A stretch of DNA of 6,235 bases from assembly GCA_018065375.1 (NCBI GenBank), contig JAGHTJ010000101.1:1-6235 (forward strand), in the 5' to 3' direction. Origin of the DNA: Candidatus Equinaster intestinalis (GTDB lineage: Bacteria; Bacillota_A; Clostridia; Oscillospirales; Acutalibacteraceae). The notes under the pieces were generated by a model. It was not told the origin of the DNA, did no database searches, and saw only the letters and a program-made list of their open reading frames with translations. Below are positions 1 to 4,571 of the stretch, in pieces. A program made the position numbers and the translations under genes. Position 1 is the first letter of the stretch. The number at the start of each line of letters is the position of its first letter.

Positions 1-569
1 CGTATACACTTAAAGACTATGCCGATTTCGTTCTTGAGTTTATCGAAAAGGCGGGGCTTAATAACCCGATTATAGTGGGCCATTCCCACGGCGGCAGAGT
101 GGCACTCTATCTTACAAGCGAAAAGCTTTTATCGCCGCCCAAAATGATACTGCTCGATTCCGCGGGGCTCATCCCGAAAAAGAGCGCAAAGCAAAGATTC
201 AAAGCCGCAAGCTTTAAGGCGGTAAAAAAGGTTTTGAGTGTGCCGCTCTGGAAAGAATCTGCCGAGCCGCTCCTCGATAAAGCGAGAAAGCATTACGGCT
301 CCGCCGATTACAATGCCGCGCCGCCGGTGCTCAGAAAAACCCTTGTTAATGTTGTTAACACCGATTTAAGAGATAAGCTCGGCGAAATTACCTGCCCCAC
401 ACTGCTTATATGGGGCGAAAACGATACGGCAACTCCCCTTTCGGATGCCAAAATAATCGAAAGCAAAATAAAAGATGCGGGCCTTTGCGTTATTAAAGGC
501 ACAGGGCATTTTTCGTTTTGCGAAAAGCCTTACGAAGCCAACGCAATTATTGCAAGTTTTTTAGGATAG
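1..569 (+). CDS. alpha/beta hydrolase, 5'-truncated by window edge
   Basis: This is the C-terminal 188 residues of an alpha/beta-hydrolase fold enzyme, probably cytoplasmic. The reading frame is open from base 3 and ends with TAG at 567-569. The GTG at 75 lies inside the nucleophile elbow and is not a plausible start, so the gene begins left of the window. The whole catalytic triad is visible: Ser at 84-86 in V-G-H-S-H-G-G, Asp at 423-425 in W-G-E-N-D-T-A-T-P, and His at 507-509 in G-T-G-H-F-S-F. Between Ser and Asp lies a Lys-rich helical lid containing G-S-A-D-Y. The missing part should hold the first strands and the oxyanion loop. It sits 12 bases upstream of a MurF-like ligase and is almost certainly cotranscribed with it and with Ddl. 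That suggests a role in cell-wall precursor metabolism, but the substrate (ester, peptide or other) cannot be read from the sequence. The fold is secure; the specific function is unknown. Confidence 0.9.
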   Translation, partial: YTLKDYADFVLEFIEKAGLNNPIIVGHSHGGRVALYLTSEKLLSPPKMILLDSAGLIPKKSAKQRFKAASFKAVKKVLSVPLWKESAEPLLDKARKHYGSADYNAAPPVLRKTLVNVVNTDLRDKLGEITCPTLLIWGENDTATPLSDAKIIESKIKDAGLCVIKGTGHFSFCEKPYEANAIIASFLG

Positions 570-573
570 GAGA
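568..573 (+). promoter_or_regulatory. Shine-Dalgarno AGGAGA for the MurF-like gene
   Basis: AGGAGA lies 8 bases before the ATG at 582 and fixes that start. Its first two bases are the last two of the hydrolase TAG stop codon, so termination and reinitiation occur at almost the same place. This favours translational coupling. Confidence 0.85.
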
Positions 574-581
574 AAAGTAAA

Positions 582-2162
582 ATGTTTCAGTCCCCTTTAT
601 TTGTTGCGATATGCATAATAGCCGCCGTAACACCCGTTTTTGCGCTTTACAGGCAATTCCAGATGTTACAGCAGAATTCCTACTACCCCTCCCGCTACGG
701 AAGGTGGCTTTATGACAGCTTCTTTAACGACATATTAGCCCTTACAATAATTTTCTGCGCGATTACGATACTCTTTAAGCTCGGCAACACAGGTGTTATA
801 CTCGAGCTTATTCTCATAAGCATTTATGCCGCATCGCAGATATTTTTGGCAGTGCGCGCTTATATAAAATCAATTAAAAAGCTTGTGTTTACGGGCCGCG
901 TTATCCGCTTATACGCGGCGGCTGTGATTATCTGCGGCGTCTTGCTTTTGCTCACCTTTACAAATAAAGGTCTTACAAAGGGCATATTCTTCTCGGCATT
1001 GGCGTTTTTAAGCGTTTTTTCGCCGGCACTCGCCCTGCTCTCCTGGGCTGTAACATTCCCTATCGAAAAATCAGTTAACCTTTACTTTATAAACGATGCC
1101 AAAAAAATTATCGCATCTTCGCCAAATCTCACCGTTATCGGTGTTACGGGCAGCTTCGGCAAGACCGGAACAAAGTTTATTCTGGCGAGAATGCTCAGCG
1201 AAAGATTTAATGTTGTTGCAACACCAAAAAGCTACAACACTCCCTTGGGCGTTGTTAAAACGGTGCGCTCGGAGATACGCGCGCAAACCGAGTTTTTCGT
1301 TTGCGAAATGGGCGCCAAAAAAACCGGAGACATTAAGGAAATCTGCGATATAGTTAAGCCGAAACTCGGCATAATAACAGCAGTGGGCCCACAGCACCTT
1401 GATACTTTCCATACCATTTCAAATGTTTTCGCCACCAAATTTGAGCTTTATGATGCCTGCAAAAATAACGGCGGCGAGGTGTTTGTTAACACCGAATCGG
1501 AAGAGCTTTCCGCCCGCTTGGGTGAAAAAACGGTTATTCCCTACGGTCTTTCGGGTGAAAACCGCGCCGAAAACATAACCTACGGTAAGGACGGCTCGCG
1601 GTTTACGATAGTTTTGGGCGATGTTAAAATACCCGTTGCAACAAAACTGCTCGGCCGCCACGCGGTTATAAATATTGTAGGCGCCGCGGCTGTGGCATAT
1701 AAACTCGGTGTTACTCCCGAGGAAATCTCGCTTGCGGTTTCGCGCCTTGAGCAGACCGAGCACAGACTTGAGCTCAAGCAGTCCCTTGCGGGCTCTTATA
1801 TGATAGACGATGCTTATAATTCCAACCCCGAGGGCTGTATTGAGGCGGTAAATGTGCTCTCGCACTTTGGCGGTATGAAAAAGGTTATAATCACCCCCGG
1901 GCTTGTAGAGCTCGGAAATCAGGAATACGATTTTAACTACAAGTTAGGTGTTGCCGCCACCAAGGTTTGCGATAAAATCATACTTGTAGGCGAAAAGCGC
2001 AGTAAGCCGATGATGGATGCCGTTATTGCCGAAAACTATGACCAAAACAATGTTCATGTTGTTTCAAGCTTTAAGCAGGCGCTTACAGTGCTTGCTTCCT
2101 TTGCGGACGAAAACACCGTCTTTCTTGTTGAAAACGATTTGCCCGACAATTATTTGAATTAG
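582..2162 (+). CDS. membrane-anchored MurF-like Mur ligase
   Basis: This 526-residue protein is an ATP-dependent Mur ligase of the MurF type (UDP-MurNAc-tripeptide--D-Ala-D-Ala ligase family). Residues 1-162 hold about five hydrophobic helices (roughly 4-23, 46-67, 71-93, 108-127, 134-158), where canonical MurF has its soluble UDP-MurNAc-binding domain. The central ATPase domain follows: P-loop G190-S-F-G-K-T195, E242-M-G-A, G-P-Q-H272, and K286-F-E, where K286 is the likely carbamylated lysine. Later come G-R-H360-A-V-I-N, R395-L, and D409-D-A-Y-N-S-N-P416, the last typical of MurF. The C-terminal domain has T-P-G-L-V-E-L-G (438-445), but the usual K-G-S-R near the end is absent and the protein ends in L-P-D-N-Y. 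The ATG at 582 has a good Shine-Dalgarno. Ddl, the enzyme supplying the MurF dipeptide, starts 11 bases downstream. By family it joins a D-dipeptide to a peptidoglycan stem. A lipid-linked rather than UDP-linked acceptor is inference. The murF symbol is withheld because the domain layout differs. Confidence 0.85.
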   Translation: MFQSPLFVAICIIAAVTPVFALYRQFQMLQQNSYYPSRYGRWLYDSFFNDILALTIIFCAITILFKLGNTGVILELILISIYAASQIFLAVRAYIKSIKKLVFTGRVIRLYAAAVIICGVLLLLTFTNKGLTKGIFFSALAFLSVFSPALALLSWAVTFPIEKSVNLYFINDAKKIIASSPNLTVIGVTGSFGKTGTKFILARMLSERFNVVATPKSYNTPLGVVKTVRSEIRAQTEFFVCEMGAKKTGDIKEICDIVKPKLGIITAVGPQHLDTFHTISNVFATKFELYDACKNNGGEVFVNTESEELSARLGEKTVIPYGLSGENRAENITYGKDGSRFTIVLGDVKIPVATKLLGRHAVINIVGAAAVAYKLGVTPEEISLAVSRLEQTEHRLELKQSLAGSYMIDDAYNSNPEGCIEAVNVLSHFGGMKKVIITPGLVELGNQEYDFNYKLGVAATKVCDKIILVGEKRSKPMMDAVIAENYDQNNVHVVSSFKQALTVLASFADENTVFLVENDLPDNYLN

Positions 2163-2166
2163 GAGA
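2161..2166 (+). promoter_or_regulatory. Shine-Dalgarno AGGAGA for ddl
   Basis: AGGAGA lies 7 bases before the ATG at 2174 and overlaps the TAG stop (2160-2162) of the MurF-like gene. The same TAGGAGA string occurs at 567-573. It supports the 2174 start over the out-of-frame ATG at 2169, which reads only two codons before a TGA. Confidence 0.85.
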
Positions 2167-2173
2167 TAATGCT

Positions 2174-3355
2174 ATGAAAACCAATTTGGCAGTTTTTTTC
2201 GGATGCCGCTCGGTTGAGCACGAGGTATCAATAATTTCCGCCGTTCAGGCAATGCGCTCGGCAAACACCGAAAAGTACGAAATAATACCCGTTTATGTTA
2301 CCAAGCAGGGTGAAATGTATACCTCCCCCGCATTTTTCACAGTTGAGGAGTTTCGCAATATTCCCGCACTGCTTAAGAAAAGTGAGCCCGTAACATTTAT
2401 TAAAATCGGTGATAAGGTTTATATGCGCTATCTTAACACTTCTCTTTTCGCCAAGAAAAAGGACACTGTTATTGATGTTGCTTTTCCGATAGTTCACGGC
2501 ACTAACTGTGAGGACGGAACAATGGCGGGCTATTTTGAGTTTTTGGGTCTGCCCTATATCGGCTGTGATATTTTATCCGCCGCAATAGGTATGGATAAAG
2601 CGGTTTATAAGGATGTTCTCGCCGCCGCGGGACTCCCCGTTTTGCCCTGCATAAAATTCAGCGCCCGCTCTTACAATACGGATAAAGCGGGTATAATAGA
2701 AAAAATCGAAAAGGAATACGGTTACCCCGTAATCGTAAAGCCGGTTAACTTAGGGTCGAGCGTAGGCATAACCAAGGCGAGCGATAAAAATGCGCTTATT
2801 GATGCTATCGACCTTGCGGTATCCTTTGCCGATACGGTGCTTGTTGAGCATGCGGTAACTTCTCTTCGCGAAATTAACTGCTCGGTGCTCGGTGACAGTG
2901 ACGAATGTATAGCCTCGGTACTCGAAGAGCCGATTATGAACGACGAAATTCTTTCATATAAAGATAAGTATATGGGTAACAGCGGCGCTAAGGGTATGGC
3001 ATCCTTAGGCAGAAAGCTCCCCGCCGATTTGCCCGAAGATAAAACCGAGGAAATAAGAGACCTCTCCTGCAAGATTTTCAAGGCCATCGGCGCAAACGGT
3101 GTTGTAAGAATAGATTATCTGCTCGATACCGAAACAGGCAAGGTTTACGCCAACGAAATCAACACTATACCCGGCTCGCTCTCCTTTTATTTATGGAAAG
3201 CATCGGGTATATCCTACCCCGAGCTTATAGATAAGCTGGTATCATTGGCATTCAAGCGCCAGCGCAGCCGCGATAACCTCACATTTACCATAAGCACAAA
3301 TATTCTCTCGGGTGTATCGTTTGGCTCAAAAGGCTCAAAAGGAAGTAAAATGTAA
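2174..3355 (+). CDS. ddl: D-alanine--D-alanine ligase
   Basis: This cytoplasmic ATP-grasp enzyme condenses two D-Ala to D-Ala-D-Ala with ATP and Mg2+. At 393 residues it is somewhat longer than E. coli DdlB. The first subsite Glu is E15 in S-V-E-H-E-V-S. H108-G with E113-D-G and M140-D-K form the next blocks. ATP-site residues are K189 in V-I-V-K-P and E225 in L-V-E-H. The G194-S-S-V-G198 turn includes S195, equivalent to DdlB Ser150. The omega-loop has K265-Y266, matching the K-Y of D-Ala-D-Ala enzymes rather than the VanA-type loop. R312, D314, E328 and N330 match the catalytic Arg and metal ligands. Y339 stands where DdlB has Ser281 at the second D-Ala site. The protein ends in a G-S-K triplet repeat. 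The gene lies between the MurF-like ligase that could use its product and a CDF transporter it overlaps by one base. D-Ala-D-Ala is the likely product; the exact second substrate is not proven. Confidence 0.93.
   Translation: MKTNLAVFFGCRSVEHEVSIISAVQAMRSANTEKYEIIPVYVTKQGEMYTSPAFFTVEEFRNIPALLKKSEPVTFIKIGDKVYMRYLNTSLFAKKKDTVIDVAFPIVHGTNCEDGTMAGYFEFLGLPYIGCDILSAAIGMDKAVYKDVLAAAGLPVLPCIKFSARSYNTDKAGIIEKIEKEYGYPVIVKPVNLGSSVGITKASDKNALIDAIDLAVSFADTVLVEHAVTSLREINCSVLGDSDECIASVLEEPIMNDEILSYKDKYMGNSGAKGMASLGRKLPADLPEDKTEEIRDLSCKIFKAIGANGVVRIDYLLDTETGKVYANEINTIPGSLSFYLWKASGISYPELIDKLVSLAFKRQRSRDNLTFTISTNILSGVSFGSKGSKGSKM
3323..3349 (+). repeat. three G-S-K codon triplets at the ddl 3' end
   Basis: GGCTCAAAA occurs twice in tandem (3323-3331 and 3332-3340), followed by GGAAGTAAA, which encodes the same Gly-Ser-Lys with different codons. 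The third unit contains the GGAAG used as a ribosome site for the next gene. The repeat gives Ddl a short basic, flexible tail. Confidence 0.8.
3341..3345 (+). promoter_or_regulatory. Shine-Dalgarno GGAAG inside ddl for the CDF gene
   Basis: GGAAG lies 9 bases before the ATG at 3355, within the last codons of ddl. The stop TAA (3353-3355) and the start ATG (3355-3357) share one base (TAATG), a common arrangement for translational coupling. It supports the 3355 start. Confidence 0.65.
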
Positions 3356-4533
3356 TGACAGACCTGCTCATTAAAAAACTGACCTCGGGCGATGTATCAT
3401 CTCCCGAAGCCCGAAACAAATGCGGCACCGCCGCAGGCGTTTTCGGCATAATATGCAACCTGCTGCTTTGCGCTCTGAAAATTTCGATTGGTGCTCTTTC
3501 GGGCAGTATTTCGATAGTGGCGGACGGACTTAACAACCTATCAGATATGGGCTCCTCGGTTATCACAATGGTTGCCTTTAAGCTCTCGGGCAAGCCCGCC
3601 GATAAAAATCACCCCTACGGCTACGGCAGAATAGAATATCTTTCGGCGTTTGTGGTATCGCTCCTTATTCTGCTTGTGGGCTTTGAGCTTTTTAAGGAAT
3701 CGGGTGCGTCTCTGCTCGGTGGCGAAAAAGCCCCCGAATATTCGGTTATCGCAATAGTGATACTAATTATCTCGGTTGCCGCAAAGTTCGGTATGTATTT
3801 ATTTAACCGCAACTTAGGCAAGCGCATAAACTCCGAAACCCTATTTGCCACCGCGCAGGACTGCATTAACGATAGTATCGCAACCACGGTTATTCTGGTG
3901 AGCGTTGTTGTTTCAAAGCTCTTTACCGTTTCGTTTAATCTCGATGCCGTTATGGGTATCGGCGTTTCGCTCTTTATACTTTATTCGGGTATAAAATCGG
4001 CTAAAGAAACACTTGATACCATTTTGGGCACCGCTCCCGAGCAGGAGATAATCGACGGTATCAAGGACTGTGTTATGTCCTTTGACACATTTTTGGGGCT
4101 CCACGACCTTATAATTCATAACTACGGACCCAACCGCATATTTGCCTCAGTCCATGTTGAGGTGCCGCAGGATGTAGACATAGTTGCCTGCCACGAAAAA
4201 ATAGATATCTGCGAAAGGTTTACATATGAAAAAACGGGTGTTGAGCTTGTTATTCATATGGACCCCATAGAAACCGACAACGAGGAAATAAACACAACGC
4301 GCGCCGCAATCGAGGCAAAGCTTAAAACCATACACGAGCACTTAACACTCCACGATTTCCGCATGACGCCAAAAGGCGAAGCTCACACAAACTTTATTTT
4401 CGATGTTGTTGTTCCCAACGCGCTCGATATGACTAAAGACGAGCTTAAAAAAGAAATAGATAAAACGGTTAAATCGCTGAACCCGAATTATTACTGCGTT
4501 ATCACCTTTGATAACGATTATACGGGAAGATAA
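3355..4533 (+). CDS. cation diffusion facilitator, probable Mn2+ type exporter
   Basis: This 392-residue inner-membrane antiporter of the CDF family moves a divalent metal out of the cytoplasm in exchange for protons. Six membrane helices are visible at roughly 27-48, 52-76, 95-115, 129-150, 170-188 and 196-213. The transport site comes from helix 2, N60 and D64 in A-D-G-L-N-N-L-S-D, and helix 5, D169 and D173 in D-C-I-N-D. This N/D plus D/D set differs from the D/D plus H/D site of the Zn transporter YiiP and resembles Mn-CDF proteins such as MntE. H86-P-Y-G-Y-G-R-I-E-Y is the conserved loop after helix 2. The cytoplasmic CDF domain spans about 214-305, with H-V-E-V-P and H301-M-D-P. A further domain of about 85 residues follows, with H-D-F-R-M and F-D-V-V-V-P. 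The gene overlaps ddl by one base and is the last gene of the operon. The CDF assignment is firm; Mn2+ specificity is inferred. Confidence 0.92.
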   Translation: MTDLLIKKLTSGDVSSPEARNKCGTAAGVFGIICNLLLCALKISIGALSGSISIVADGLNNLSDMGSSVITMVAFKLSGKPADKNHPYGYGRIEYLSAFVVSLLILLVGFELFKESGASLLGGEKAPEYSVIAIVILIISVAAKFGMYLFNRNLGKRINSETLFATAQDCINDSIATTVILVSVVVSKLFTVSFNLDAVMGIGVSLFILYSGIKSAKETLDTILGTAPEQEIIDGIKDCVMSFDTFLGLHDLIIHNYGPNRIFASVHVEVPQDVDIVACHEKIDICERFTYEKTGVELVIHMDPIETDNEEINTTRAAIEAKLKTIHEHLTLHDFRMTPKGEAHTNFIFDVVVPNALDMTKDELKKEIDKTVKSLNPNYYCVITFDNDYTGR

Positions 4534-4544
4534 AAGTAAAAAAT

Positions 4545-4569
4545 AAAGGCACGAATTTTTCGTGCCTTT
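4545..4569. terminator. bidirectional rho-independent terminator
   Basis: AAAGGCACGAA (4545-4555) pairs perfectly with TTCGTGCCTTT (4559-4569) around a 3-base loop. On the plus strand the stem runs into T-rich sequence (TTTTATTATAGC, then a T run). On the minus strand the stem is followed by ATTTTTTACTTTT. It therefore serves both convergent genes. It begins 12 bases after the CDF stop and ends 3 bases from the helicase stop. Confidence 0.92.
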
Positions 4570-4571
4570 TA

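Noticed and set aside
75..569. GTG at 75 as the start of the hydrolase
   Set aside because: The GTG codes for the Val just before the nucleophile elbow G-H-S-H-G-G, and the frame is open to base 3 with sensible alpha/beta-hydrolase residues. The real start is outside the window.
570..581. Possible internal promoter between the hydrolase and Mur ligase genes
   Set aside because: Only 12 bases separate the genes and they hold a Shine-Dalgarno; no -35/-10 pair could be supported.
1071..1865. Antisense and alternate-frame open frames over the Mur ligase (1071-1412, 1096-1353, 1232-1438, 1419-1865, 1580-1777)
   Set aside because: They overlap a strongly conserved coding frame, show no recognisable motifs and have no ribosome sites; they are shadows of the real gene.
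2174..3355. Ddl as a VanA/VanB-type D-Ala-D-Lac ligase with a glycopeptide-resistance cluster
   Set aside because: The omega-loop keeps the K-Y pair of D-Ala-D-Ala enzymes, and no vanH-, vanX-, vanS- or vanR-like gene is present.
2228..4341. Minus-strand open frames over ddl and the CDF gene (2228-2497, 2722-3087, 3285-3593, 3621-3887, 3913-4119, 4147-4341)
   Set aside because: All lie opposite clear conserved genes, with no motif or start signal of their own.
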